DNA of 64,000 nucleotides, taken from positions 1 to 64,000 of the IMG/VR virus record IMGVR_UViG_3300031952_000001. One strand, 5' to 3'. Origin of the DNA: a virus. The translations under genes and the position numbers were made by a program. The notes below the pieces were generated by a model that saw only the letters and a list, made by a program, of their open reading frames with translations, was not told the DNA's origin and made no database searches. This document shows positions 49,260 through 58,185 of this stretch, in pieces. Position 1 is the stretch's first letter. Each line of letters begins with the position of its first letter.

Positions 49260-50623
49260 AGATCGATGTCAAAATCGAGGCCGAGTTCCTCGCCGCCGCG
49301 GTCCAGAAGCCGGGCATGATCGATCCTGACGTTCTGGCGGTAGTGGAGCCCGAGCACTTCCAGATCCCATCCTACAAGTGGCTGGTGAAGCTCCTGAAGG
49401 ACCGGAAGTGGAAGCCTCCTGTGTGGGACTTTCTCGATCAGGAGCTGCTCTCGGTCAAGGACCCTGAGGAGCTGAACAAGTACCGTGCCCAGCTGTGGTA
49501 TCTGTACACACTCCCACTCACGTTCCTGGAGGACGCTACTGAAAAGTTCCGGGCGTACGTTTCGTTCTGCATCATCAATTCGACGGCGCACGCGGCCTTC
49601 GAGGGGTTCTCGCAGACCCCTCGTGTGGACTACCTTTTGGAGGCCCTCGGGAAGGGGGTCCTGGAGGCCCGGAACGTTGTTCAAGGGCGAAAGCTGCGGG
49701 TCGTCGACTACGCCGACAACTACTCCGAGCGCATGTCCCGTCGGAGGGTGGCGCGCGACAACCCCAACCTGAACCCGCGGTTGATGACGGGGATCCGTGG
49801 GCTCGATGTGCAGTTTGTCATCAAGGCCCCCATGGTGTGCGACTTCATTGCCCCCTTCAAGCGGTACAAATCGATCTTCCTGAACGCCATGGGCTACGCG
49901 CTCCTGCTCCAGGGCTTCAACGTGCTCCACGTCACCTATGAGAACTCCGAGGAGATGACGATGGGCAGGTACGACGCGATGTTCAGTGAGCTGAACTACC
50001 AGCGCATCTCGAACCTGCTGCTCACTCAGGAGGAGAAGGACAACCTTGATCGGACCTTCGCGTGGATGAAGACCTGGGGTAACCGGCTGAAGATCGTGAA
50101 GGCGACCGCGGAGGAGACCACCGTGGCAGAGGTTGAGGTAGAGGTCGAGCGCTTCCGAGATCAAGAGGGGTGGTCTCCGGATGTCGAGATCTGGGACTAC
50201 TTGAACATCATCGCTCCCAGCGTCCGGTTCAAAGGCGAGGAGCGGCGCGAGCAGAAGCAGATCGTTTGGGACCTGAAGAGGCACGCAGAGAAGTTCAACA
50301 TTGCGATCTTCGAAGCGAGCCAGGCGAACATGGCCGGCGTGAAGGCTGACCGCCTCTCCCTGGAGCACCGCGGCCTGAGCATCGACATCTCCAGGGCACT
50401 GGACCTTTGTATAGCTATCGATCAGACGGACGACGAGCGTGATGAGGGGATCATCATCTTGAGCCCGCAGTTCGCGCGAGACGGATCGATCACGATCCCC
50501 GAGATCGTTCTCGATGCCGATCTGGCGCGGATGTCCATCTCCCGGGAACTGCACCGGTTGTGGGAACACGCTGCCAAGATCAATCCTTTCGTCGTTGACA
50601 AACCAGAGGTGCCTATAGTATAG
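49247..50623 (+). CDS. DnaB-like replicative helicase with eroded Walker A
   Basis: The product is 458 residues from GTG 49247 (TTG 49256 is an alternative that overlaps the loader's stop). The N-terminal domain (1-110, EAEFLAAAVQKPGMIDPDVL...) and the RecA-type C-terminal core (185-430) follow the DnaB plan. The P-loop position reads APFKRYKS (202-209): Lys and Ser remain, but the glycines of GxxxxGKS are replaced. VTYENSEEM (229-237), EIWDYLNII and SRALDLCIAID follow as Walker B and later motifs. It unwinds DNA at the fork after loading by the preceding protein. The altered P-loop leaves ATP use open. Confidence 0.75.
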   Translation: MAGLKIDVKIEAEFLAAAVQKPGMIDPDVLAVVEPEHFQIPSYKWLVKLLKDRKWKPPVWDFLDQELLSVKDPEELNKYRAQLWYLYTLPLTFLEDATEKFRAYVSFCIINSTAHAAFEGFSQTPRVDYLLEALGKGVLEARNVVQGRKLRVVDYADNYSERMSRRRVARDNPNLNPRLMTGIRGLDVQFVIKAPMVCDFIAPFKRYKSIFLNAMGYALLLQGFNVLHVTYENSEEMTMGRYDAMFSELNYQRISNLLLTQEEKDNLDRTFAWMKTWGNRLKIVKATAEETTVAEVEVEVERFRDQEGWSPDVEIWDYLNIIAPSVRFKGEERREQKQIVWDLKRHAEKFNIAIFEASQANMAGVKADRLSLEHRGLSIDISRALDLCIAIDQTDDERDEGIIILSPQFARDGSITIPEIVLDADLARMSISRELHRLWEHAAKINPFVVDKPEVPIV

Positions 50624-50624
50624 A
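50595..50624 (+). promoter_or_regulatory. Sigma70-type promoter upstream of the primase
   Basis: TTGACA (50595-50600), 18 bases, TATAGA (50619-50624), inside the end of the helicase gene. The expected start is near 50631, 38 bases before ATG 50669. It gives the primase, sigma-like and clamp genes an internal promoter. Confidence 0.45.
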
Positions 50625-50668
50625 ACAAGGCTCTGATACGTGCCTTTTACGTGACTTTGTAGGTGAGA

Positions 50669-51607
50669 ATGGATCCGAGAGACTACATCCTTTCCCGACT
50701 GCCTGGTATGGCGTTCAATTCCTCGGGGCAGATCCATACTAGGTGCCCGTTCCACAACGACAATTCCCCGTCTTTCTCGATCCGAGAGGACGGCGTTTTC
50801 GTGTGCGGGTCCCCGAAGTGCGGTATCCGCGGCTCGTTCGCCTACTTCTACAAGCTGATGGAGCACATCGAGTCGTGGGCGCAGGTCTACAAGGACCTCC
50901 GCCTCACGAACGTGACTCCTGACCTCGAAGAGTTGTTCGCCGAGAAGAAGGGCGAGACGAAGAAATACTGGATTTCCGACTTCCCGCAGCCACCGATGAT
51001 CGAGCCGATCAGGTCCATCAAGTACCTCGCTGACCGCGGTTTAGGACCTGATATTGTGTCCAGGTATGGTCTTTGGTATGGGGTCGGTGGGGCAAGCGCC
51101 GGTATCGCCATCTCGGACTCCATCGTCGCACCTGTCTACGATCTCAACGGGGCCTATGTCACCTTCCAGGTTCGGTACCTCGCGCCCTCGGCTCCGCAGC
51201 GGTGGAAGATGCCGAGCGGTTCTGCGGCTCAGACTATTCTCTACGGCGGGTGGCTGGTAGGTTCGGTGGTCAGCAAGCACCTCTGGATCGTGGAGGGCGC
51301 GAGTGACGTTTGGAAGCTGGCGAGCTTCGGAGCCCAGGCCGTGGGACTCTTCACGAGCAAGGCCTCTGCATCCCAGCTCAACCGAATCCGAGATCTCTGT
51401 GTCTGCCACTCCTTGCAGCCTGTTGTGTGCCTGGACGGGGACGCGCGGTTCGTGAAGGGGGGCAAGGAGATCGATCTCGGTCTGAAGATAGCGAACGAGC
51501 TGGCGGCTTTCGGGCTCGATGCGCTGTTGGTCCATCTGGACAAGGTGGAGGATCCCGGGTCTTTGACATACGACCGGCTCCGAGAGCTGAATGGGGCGCT
51601 GTCTTGA
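50669..51607 (+). CDS. DnaG-like primase
   Basis: The product is 312 residues from ATG 50669 (GTG 50663 possible). Zinc-binding residues Cys26, His29, Cys46 and Cys51 form the CHC2 finger, with SPSFSIREDGVFVCG between. From about residue 190 the TOPRIM fold appears: LWIVEGASDVWKLASFG with the catalytic Glu, VGLFTSKAS, and VVCLDGDA with the Asp. It makes RNA primers for the phage fork. It is about half the length of E. coli DnaG because the C-terminal helicase-interaction domain is absent. The stop overlaps the next TTG start. Confidence 0.85.
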   Translation: MDPRDYILSRLPGMAFNSSGQIHTRCPFHNDNSPSFSIREDGVFVCGSPKCGIRGSFAYFYKLMEHIESWAQVYKDLRLTNVTPDLEELFAEKKGETKKYWISDFPQPPMIEPIRSIKYLADRGLGPDIVSRYGLWYGVGGASAGIAISDSIVAPVYDLNGAYVTFQVRYLAPSAPQRWKMPSGSAAQTILYGGWLVGSVVSKHLWIVEGASDVWKLASFGAQAVGLFTSKASASQLNRIRDLCVCHSLQPVVCLDGDARFVKGGKEIDLGLKIANELAAFGLDALLVHLDKVEDPGSLTYDRLRELNGALS

Positions 51608-52365
51608 AGAGTGCTCTGCAAAAACAGATTTTGACTATCACGGAGGCTCTGAAGCGCGACGATTCTGAGCAGGCGCAGGTTTTCTGCAAGATGGCTCCTT
51701 TCGTTTTCAAGTCGGTGGTCCGGATCGCTCAGATGACCAATACTTCCGAGGAAGACATCCTCGGAGAAGTCCTCTGCGTGTTCTCTGCTGCTTGTGATCT
51801 CTACAAGGCCCCTGTCTACAAGTACCGTGAGTCCTTGTACCAGTGTCGTGGGGAGGAGGGGGGACTACTTCTTCTGGAGACCCCGAAAGGGAACAAGATT
51901 CGAAGGTCTCTGAGAGTGGAGAAGTCGAAGGTCACCGAAGTACGCCGAGCAGAGTTCTTCAACTTCCTTTACAAAAAGATCCAGCAGCAGTGTGTTGATA
52001 TTTTGCGGGGATCTTTCATGTGTAAGAGGGCTGTTTCTACCGAGGTGATCTCTTTGGAGGGTTGCGATGACGGCATGCTCGGTGCGCGGGTTGATTTTTC
52101 CAGCGATCCAGAGAGCCTCTTCTCGGCGGCGCAGATGTACTATGAAATCGTTCCGCAGCTTTCTGATCAGGCACGAAAAGTCTTTGATCTCTTTATAGAG
52201 GGTGCGTTTAAGTCGAACAAGGGTTTGTCGAACAGTCTGCGGATGAGCATGCGCAGCGTCTCGGCGGCGAAGCAGGAAATACTTCGTGCCTACTACCGCA
52301 CGGAGCGCTCTTTCGTTCAGGATTCGGAGTTGCAACCCATCTACCTAACGGCGGGTGACTTTTGA
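51604..52365 (+). CDS. Sigma-70-like RNA polymerase factor
   Basis: The product is 253 residues, starting at TTG 51604 by overlap with the primase stop. Region 2-like helices appear around 45-70 (TSEEDILGEVLCVFSAACDL) and 100-130 (RAEFFNFLYKKIQQQCVDIL), and a region 4-like helix-turn-helix near the C-terminus (LSDQARKVFDLFIEGAFKSN, then NSLRMSMRSVSAAKQEILRA). Similarity to ECF-type sigma factors is by pattern, not strict. A phage sigma would redirect host polymerase to the TTTAAAAAATC/GGTAYNCT promoters before the virion genes. Alternative: a related replication-control protein. Confidence 0.6.
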   Translation: MKSALQKQILTITEALKRDDSEQAQVFCKMAPFVFKSVVRIAQMTNTSEEDILGEVLCVFSAACDLYKAPVYKYRESLYQCRGEEGGLLLLETPKGNKIRRSLRVEKSKVTEVRRAEFFNFLYKKIQQQCVDILRGSFMCKRAVSTEVISLEGCDDGMLGARVDFSSDPESLFSAAQMYYEIVPQLSDQARKVFDLFIEGAFKSNKGLSNSLRMSMRSVSAAKQEILRAYYRTERSFVQDSELQPIYLTAGDF

Positions 52366-53516
52366 TAACGATTCAGGACAACGGCTTCATCGTCGACTAC
52401 CACTTGATGACCGACTTCTGTCGAGCCCTGGAGAAGTGCAACCCCAAGAACGACTACGTCTACCTGTCCTACGATGGCGCGGTTTTCAGCATGTTCTCGC
52501 AGACCGTTACTGCTTCCGTCATCGTGTCTCTCAACGCGACAGGAGGCAAGACCTTTGGTTTCGGTGTCGAGTCGGGGAAGTTTTTGTCCTTGTGGAAGAA
52601 GCTGTATGTGGGCAGCACCATTAAGTTCAAACCTTCCCGGGAGCAGCTCATCATCTCGGAGGACAACATCTCGGTGAAGTTCCCGACGGTACAGCACATC
52701 AAGCACTACAAGTTTCCCGAGATGATCACGGTATTTGGTCCACATGTCGAGGAGCTGACGAAGGCCTTGTCGATTTGTGAGGTCTCCGTTGGCGCGAACA
52801 AGCAGGCTCCGGGGATCCTGATCGACAACACCGCTCCGGGGATGTGCCGGGTGGTTAAGATCGGGAATTACTCCTACCGGATGTGCTCTTGCAGCAAGCA
52901 ATCGTTCGGGGATGTCCGTATCGTCGTTTCGGACGAGTTCTGTTCCGCGGTTTCCGCGCTTTCGAAATGGTCTAAGTCTTCGTCCTTGTTCGGGTCCATC
53001 ACGGCGCTTATGGTGTCTCCGGCCAAGGTCGGAGCTGTGCTGAGCAGCGGCGTCCAGTTCTACATGCCCACCTTGCACGACGCGATCCCGTCGTCCTATG
53101 TGTACGACTTCCGGTTGCTGCCGAACAGCCTGGAGCAGGTCGCTCGTGAGGGGCGTGTCTACACGTTCAGCCAGAAGCGGCTCTCCGAGGTGCTCGATCT
53201 GGTGGCTGCGGTGATCGGGACCGAGGAGTCAATGCTCCTGATGGAGATCGATGGTCTGGCAGCGGCGTCCGGCAATCCAGTGTTCAAGATCAGCGCGAAG
53301 ACCCACGACGGCTGCGAGGTCTCGGAGTTGGTAGAGGCCCTTTCGAAGGGCCCGACGGATCTGGAACCCTTTAGGGTAAACAAGAGTCAGGCGCTCTTGG
53401 CACTCAAGAGCTACGAAGGAAATCTGGTTCTTATCGACCGGCTCAACAACCCCCTGCTCGTCCTGCAAGACGAGTCCGGGAGGGACGTGACGTTCCTCCT
53501 CAAAGCTCCGGCGTGA
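52362..53516 (+). CDS. DNA polymerase sliding clamp (beta-like)
   Basis: The product is 384 residues, close to the 366 of DnaN, starting with TTG 52362 overlapping the sigma-like gene stop. Three domains of similar length can be traced; the last strand pair (FRVNKSQALLALKSYEGNLV, then DRLNNPLLVLQDESG, ending TFLLKAP) resembles the C-terminus of beta clamps, including the conserved NPLLV and terminal hydrophobic-Pro strand. The ring holds the phage polymerase on DNA; a clamp-loader subunit is encoded at 59061. Assignment rests on length, pattern and context. Confidence 0.75.
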   Translation: MITIQDNGFIVDYHLMTDFCRALEKCNPKNDYVYLSYDGAVFSMFSQTVTASVIVSLNATGGKTFGFGVESGKFLSLWKKLYVGSTIKFKPSREQLIISEDNISVKFPTVQHIKHYKFPEMITVFGPHVEELTKALSICEVSVGANKQAPGILIDNTAPGMCRVVKIGNYSYRMCSCSKQSFGDVRIVVSDEFCSAVSALSKWSKSSSLFGSITALMVSPAKVGAVLSSGVQFYMPTLHDAIPSSYVYDFRLLPNSLEQVAREGRVYTFSQKRLSEVLDLVAAVIGTEESMLLMEIDGLAAASGNPVFKISAKTHDGCEVSELVEALSKGPTDLEPFRVNKSQALLALKSYEGNLVLIDRLNNPLLVLQDESGRDVTFLLKAPA

Positions 53517-53527
53517 AAGGTGGTCCC

Positions 53528-54274
53528 ATGGCGAAGGCTAAGGCTAAGGCGAAAGAGAAAGTGAAGACGAAGAAGGAGCAACCGACGGAACCCGTGGTCC
53601 TTGGGCAGAAAGTTGTTCTGGACTCGGAGATCCTCGGGGAGATCAATCGCCACTACTCCGCGCGCCTCGGTGACGAAGTTCTCGGCCGTGAGTGCTTCTC
53701 CGATCCCAAGCTGGACAGCCACATTTGCAGCGTCCGGTCGAAGGTTCCCGGAGGGGATACCTGCAAGTCCTGCGGTGGCATCGAGGGGCGGCCTTGCACT
53801 GTCACCTGCCATGTGCATCATTTCTGCCTGGCGACCTACGCTACCCGGCTGGGCATCGGGGTGACGAAGAAGACCCTGCTCGTGAAGTGGATCAAGCACA
53901 ACATCAGTGAGCTGACCTACGCGGAGCTGTACGATCTCGTGGTGTCCCGCAAGGCTCTTTTGGAGGAGGCGAAACCCGAAGAGGTCCTTGAGCAGCCGAT
54001 CAAGGACCGTGCTCAGACGGATCTGAACCTTCCGGATCCTCCACCGGCCGAGAAGAGGCCTGTGCGCCCCGAAGCACTCATCGACAAGGATGCTCTGGAG
54101 GTGGAGGGCTTGATAACGATGAAGACCGCGGCAGAGATCTTCGGTTGCTCGTACATGAATATGATGGGGCATGTGCGCCGCGGGAACCTCAACACGGTAC
54201 AGAAGTCGGGAGCCACTTTCTTGAAGAAAGAGGAAGTCCTTCAGCTGAAAGAGCGTGTAGGGAAAACCCAGTGA
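53528..54274 (+). CDS. Cys-rich protein with C-terminal excisionase/MerR-like helix-turn-helix
   Basis: The product is 248 residues; ATG 53528 has AAGGTGG before it, and GTG 53513 is rejected. The N-terminus is Lys/Ala-rich. A Cys/His cluster (CSVRSKVPGGDTCKSCGG, CTVTCHVHHFC) may bind zinc at about 66-101. The C-terminus (about 196-245) reads ITMKTAAEIFGCSYMNMMGH and later FLKKEEVLQLKERVG, the helix-turn-helix and wing of excisionase/MerR-type DNA-binding proteins. It could be a replication-origin or regulatory factor. Overlaps the next gene. Confidence 0.6.
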   Translation: MAKAKAKAKEKVKTKKEQPTEPVVLGQKVVLDSEILGEINRHYSARLGDEVLGRECFSDPKLDSHICSVRSKVPGGDTCKSCGGIEGRPCTVTCHVHHFCLATYATRLGIGVTKKTLLVKWIKHNISELTYAELYDLVVSRKALLEEAKPEEVLEQPIKDRAQTDLNLPDPPPAEKRPVRPEALIDKDALEVEGLITMKTAAEIFGCSYMNMMGHVRRGNLNTVQKSGATFLKKEEVLQLKERVGKTQ

Positions 54275-54846
54275 TGAAACCTCTCAGAGTCTCTGAATTC
54301 GGGGACACGAGCGCCCTGGTTGAGGTCTACCAAAAGACGGTGGAGCCCTCCCAGAAGACGTTCTTCGATGTGGTGTGCGCATCGGAGTGCGTTGAGGGGA
54401 CGACTCGCTACCTTTCACCCCTGGTGAGGATCCCCAGCATCCCACATTTGGTCGTTGCGGTCATGGAAGCCATGACCTACATTTCGGATCGGCATAAGGA
54501 GATCCGGGACGCAGACTGCGGACCTCCTGTGCTCCTGGAACAGCCGCAGCGTGTCATTCGGTTCCTCGAAGAGGGACCCTCGGAGGCGTTCCAGCTGAAG
54601 TACAGTGGGATCAAGGAGTTCAAGAGTGGCTCCGTCATTGGGGAGCTTCTGGTCTCCGAGGAAAACGGGACTCAGGTATTCTACGTTTGCTGCTGGAGGG
54701 AGTTCACGAACAACGGTGCTCGGGTGCGGGATTTCTTCATCCAGCAGCGGGATCTCCGAAGCCTCGTCACTGTCCTGATGCGCGCGTGGATCTACTTCCA
54801 GGAACACTGGGGAAGCCACTCTCCAGTGGAAAGCCGCAGGTGGTAG
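54274..54846 (+). CDS. Hypothetical protein upstream of DNA polymerase
   Basis: The product is 190 residues. ATG 54274 overlaps the preceding stop; GTG 54271 is an alternative. It has several hydrophobic strands (FYVCCWREFTNNGARVRDFF) and a helical end (LRSLVTVLMRAWIYFQEHWG). It ends immediately before the polymerase ATG, so translation is coupled. No known family; a polymerase partner is possible by position. Confidence 0.5.
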   Translation: MKPLRVSEFGDTSALVEVYQKTVEPSQKTFFDVVCASECVEGTTRYLSPLVRIPSIPHLVVAVMEAMTYISDRHKEIRDADCGPPVLLEQPQRVIRFLEEGPSEAFQLKYSGIKEFKSGSVIGELLVSEENGTQVFYVCCWREFTNNGARVRDFFIQQRDLRSLVTVLMRAWIYFQEHWGSHSPVESRRW

Positions 54847-57063
54847 ATGTTTTTCTCTAACATCGAGGTCCCGAAGACCTATCACCTGATCGACAGCCCC
54901 AAGAAGTTCTCGTGGCTGGCTTCGGTGTTGCTCGACTCGAAGGAGTTCTCCTTCGACATCGAGACCAACTACCCCACCTCCAAGTCGATGAAGGACAAGA
55001 TCCCGAGGAACTACCCTCACAAGGTGTGTGGCATCTCCTTCTCTTGGGGGCGGACGGAGATCGTTCGCCCTTGGACTCCCGGGAACGCGGCCTACATCCC
55101 GTTGAGCCGTTCTGACGATTCGCCTTTTTGGGGATCCCGTCAGGTCCATATCGAGGGTCTCCTCAAGGAGATCCTTGAGAGCCCCATTCCGAAGGTGGCT
55201 CAGAACGGCAAGTTCGATGTTCGGCAGCTCGCGAACCTCATGCAGATCTACACAAGGGACTTGAAGTTCGATACGATGCTCGCACACACGCTTCTGGACG
55301 AAGACTGCGTGACCTCTTCGCACGCCTTGAAGTCCAACTTCAATGTCGAGGGGAAGGTGACCAAGCTGGGCATCTCGGATGCGTACTTGGACACCGCGGC
55401 GAGCCAGTTCAAGGGTGATCTCGATCAGGCTTTGAGGTTCTACGATCCCCAGATGCTGCGCTACTCCAAGGTCCCGCTGAACGTCCTCTACCCCTACGGT
55501 TGCGCCGACGCCGATCTGACCCTGTCGTTGAAGTACGTGTTCATGCCGCTTCTGGAGGCTGAGGAACTCATTGCGTTGAACGACAACCTGATCATTCCGT
55601 TGCAGCACACCTTGATGCTCATGGAGCTGCACGGGGTTCCTTTGGACCTGCATCGGGCTCAGCAGGTGAAGGCTGAGCAGGAGCAGATCATCGAGGTCAA
55701 CACTCAGCGCATCCAGGCGATCTGCAACGCGAAGTTCAACGTCAGCTCCACGGATCAACTCGGGAAGCAGCTTTTCGAGGTCATGGGGATACCCGGAAAG
55801 CACACTGCTGACGGCTCCTGGAGCACGGACATGGACTTTATCAGGGGTTTGGACCACCCCATTCGTGAGCCCCTCCTGGAGTTCCGTCGCGCGCAGCAGA
55901 TCCACAACCTCTATGCCGAGCCGGCGCTGAACAAGGTTGTCGAGATCACGAACCAGGGCTACATTGGCTGGGTCCACCCGGAATACTGGATGGACTCGAA
56001 GACCGGACGCCTGAAGCTGAGGGACCCCAACTTGACGACGTTGCCGCGCCCCGAGAACGGCGGCCTCGTCGTGAAGTCGATGTGGTGCACGGACGACGCG
56101 CACCGGATGGTCTTCAAGGACTTCTCTCAGATCGAGCTGAAGGTCATCGCGCACATCTCGGGAGAGCCGGTCTGGGTGGACGGCTTCAACAACGGCTACG
56201 ATATGCACGCCGCGATGGCGAAGAAGATCTGGAACCTTCCTTGTGAGGTTCATCAGGTGAAGGACCTGTACTCCAAGGAGCGCTCTCATGCCAAGACCAT
56301 CAACTTCGGCATCGCGTACGGGCAGAGTGAGAAAGCTCTTGCTGAGAGCCTCGGGATCTCACAGGAGGAGGCTCACAAGCTGATCTGGGAGGACTACTTC
56401 GGAGCGGCTCCGGTGCTGAAGCAGTGGATCGACGATACCCATGAGTTCGTCAAAAACTACGGTTACGTTCGGAACATCTTCGGTCGCAGGCGGCACCTCC
56501 CTGAGGCTAGTACAGTGGTCCCCAAGGGTGTTCCCGGGCCCACCTGGGAGAAGCGCCCCACTTGCTACAAGAAGGACGGTCCGTATCCGAAGTGGTTGGG
56601 CATCCCTCTGGAAGAACTCTACCCGATGCCCATAGACGTGTTGCAGGACCACCTCAAGTCGAAGAAGGGGAACACGTTTAGCTCTTGTAGAAGCTGTCAC
56701 TACGTTCGGTCCTGTGTCATCAACCACGAGGTACTCCGGGCTCAGAGCATCGTCAACAGGGCGCTCCGTCAGTCCGTGAACAGCCCCATCCAGGGCTCCG
56801 CGGTCGACATGGCGTCTCTGTCTTTGGTTTGGATCAGTAGGGAGATCATCAAGCACGGCTTGAAGGCTGCTCCGATCCTCCACATCCACGACGAACTGGT
56901 GGTCCACTCGCACGTCGAGTGCGTTGAGCAGGTGAGCCGCCTCATGGACGACTGCATGACGACCCGGCTGCGAGAGGTCACGCAGTTCAGGGTGCCATTG
57001 ACGGTCGACACGGAGGTTTGCCAAAGGTGGAGCGACCGTTATCGACACAAAGAAGAGGCGTGA
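54847..57063 (+). CDS. polA: Family A DNA polymerase with 3'-5' exonuclease and cysteine insertion
   Basis: The product is 738 residues. The exonuclease domain begins with FSFDIET (motif I, Asp and Glu). Polymerase motif A is DFSQIELK (425-432), motif B RSHAKTINFGIAYG (479-492, with Phe487 in the position that disfavours dideoxynucleotides), and motif C HIHDELV (679-685). Between GRRRHLP and the conserved SPIQGSAVDM lie about 90 residues instead of about 20; the insertion has Cys573, Cys614, Cys617 and Cys623, suggesting a zinc-binding module near the fingers-palm junction. No 5' exonuclease domain; that activity is encoded separately at 42174. It should be the phage replicative polymerase. 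Confidence 0.9.
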   Translation: MFFSNIEVPKTYHLIDSPKKFSWLASVLLDSKEFSFDIETNYPTSKSMKDKIPRNYPHKVCGISFSWGRTEIVRPWTPGNAAYIPLSRSDDSPFWGSRQVHIEGLLKEILESPIPKVAQNGKFDVRQLANLMQIYTRDLKFDTMLAHTLLDEDCVTSSHALKSNFNVEGKVTKLGISDAYLDTAASQFKGDLDQALRFYDPQMLRYSKVPLNVLYPYGCADADLTLSLKYVFMPLLEAEELIALNDNLIIPLQHTLMLMELHGVPLDLHRAQQVKAEQEQIIEVNTQRIQAICNAKFNVSSTDQLGKQLFEVMGIPGKHTADGSWSTDMDFIRGLDHPIREPLLEFRRAQQIHNLYAEPALNKVVEITNQGYIGWVHPEYWMDSKTGRLKLRDPNLTTLPRPENGGLVVKSMWCTDDAHRMVFKDFSQIELKVIAHISGEPVWVDGFNNGYDMHAAMAKKIWNLPCEVHQVKDLYSKERSHAKTINFGIAYGQSEKALAESLGISQEEAHKLIWEDYFGAAPVLKQWIDDTHEFVKNYGYVRNIFGRRRHLPEASTVVPKGVPGPTWEKRPTCYKKDGPYPKWLGIPLEELYPMPIDVLQDHLKSKKGNTFSSCRSCHYVRSCVINHEVLRAQSIVNRALRQSVNSPIQGSAVDMASLSLVWISREIIKHGLKAAPILHIHDELVVHSHVECVEQVSRLMDDCMTTRLREVTQFRVPLTVDTEVCQRWSDRYRHKEEA

Positions 57064-57085
57064 GGACGCCCGAGGGAGGATCGAG

Positions 57086-58183
57086 ATGCAGAAGCAAAGA
57101 TTGACGGCGCGGGAGGTGGACAAGTTCTTCTCCAAGGAGCGCCCGGTGTTCGTTCGGAACGTTTTCAAGGGCCAGATCAGCATGATGCTGGAGCGGGAAG
57201 GAAGGCCCTTGAGCTTTTTGATACCTCGGGGGGACAACTGGTTGCGGCTGGATTTCCCCTTCGAGGTCCTCAAGAACTCGGTCGACCTCAAGAGGTTCCT
57301 CCTCAAGCCGAACCCCCCGATGCAGCTGTGGCTCGGAAAGAAGGCTCCGAAGGGGTACAAGCTCCAGCAAGCAACCCACTCTTTCGATGTGGTACCAATC
57401 CCCGAGCTTGAAGAGATCACGATGCCCCCGGTGGACCCCAACGTCGTCCACCCTTCACCGGGTAGGGACGCCTTCGGGATCATGACTTTCAACAAGGTCG
57501 TGGAGGCCTTCGCGGAGGAGCACGAGGCGCTCCTCACGCAGATCGACTTCCACCACAGGAGCCTGGAGGTCGCCGAGGCTCGTTTCAACGAGGTGGACCC
57601 CGTCTATGGCGTTCTCGTGTGGTTGAAGGAGAACGTGTTCGACGAAGAGCCGAAGAAGCAGCTCATCCGGAACGCTCTGTTCGGGAAGGACGAGCCTGGC
57701 GTGGGCGAGAAGGCGGACTACACACTGCCGAGGACCTACAGCGCTCTCAAGGAGTGGGTGAAGGTGATCTCGTCGAACGGCAAGTACGCCAACCTCCAGG
57801 AGAGGTTCAAGGCATACAAGGCGGGCGCTCGGAACGGATACAACCCCAAGGAGGAGTCGGTCGAGTCCCTCGGTCTCCATGCCAAGGAGGCTGAGGCCGC
57901 CCCGAAGGCGGCGCACACGCTTCGGTCCGTACCTGAGATGAAGGCTCAGGCTCTTCAGGATCAAGAAGGGGCTCATTTGAAGCGCGCTTTCGACCTGATG
58001 AACGGGGAATCCGATCCGGCTGTCGAGCAGGCAGAAGACGACATCCAGAAGTCCCGTGACATCTCGAAGAAGCTCGTTTGCGACGTTTGCGGATTCGTGG
58101 CGAAGAGTTCGAAGGGCCTCGGGCCCCACAAGGCCAAGGCGCACGGCAAGAAGGCTTCTCGGTCGAAGAGGAAGGGAAGGTAG
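57086..58183 (+). CDS. Replication-region protein with C-terminal C2H2 zinc finger
   Basis: The product is 365 residues, ATG 57086 after GGGAGGA. The N-terminal 80 residues have strands of a possible beta fold (PLSFLIPRGDNWLRLDFPFE), followed by a mainly helical, charged part. Residues about 336-360 are a C2H2 finger (VCDVCG...HKAKAH, CxxC-x12-HxxxxH), then a Lys/Arg-rich tail. This resembles the finger at 39671 but sits at the other end of the chain. It may bind DNA next to the polymerase. Family unknown. Confidence 0.6.
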   Translation: MQKQRLTAREVDKFFSKERPVFVRNVFKGQISMMLEREGRPLSFLIPRGDNWLRLDFPFEVLKNSVDLKRFLLKPNPPMQLWLGKKAPKGYKLQQATHSFDVVPIPELEEITMPPVDPNVVHPSPGRDAFGIMTFNKVVEAFAEEHEALLTQIDFHHRSLEVAEARFNEVDPVYGVLVWLKENVFDEEPKKQLIRNALFGKDEPGVGEKADYTLPRTYSALKEWVKVISSNGKYANLQERFKAYKAGARNGYNPKEESVESLGLHAKEAEAAPKAAHTLRSVPEMKAQALQDQEGAHLKRAFDLMNGESDPAVEQAEDDIQKSRDISKKLVCDVCGFVAKSSKGLGPHKAKAHGKKASRSKRKGR

Positions 58184-58185
58184 CC

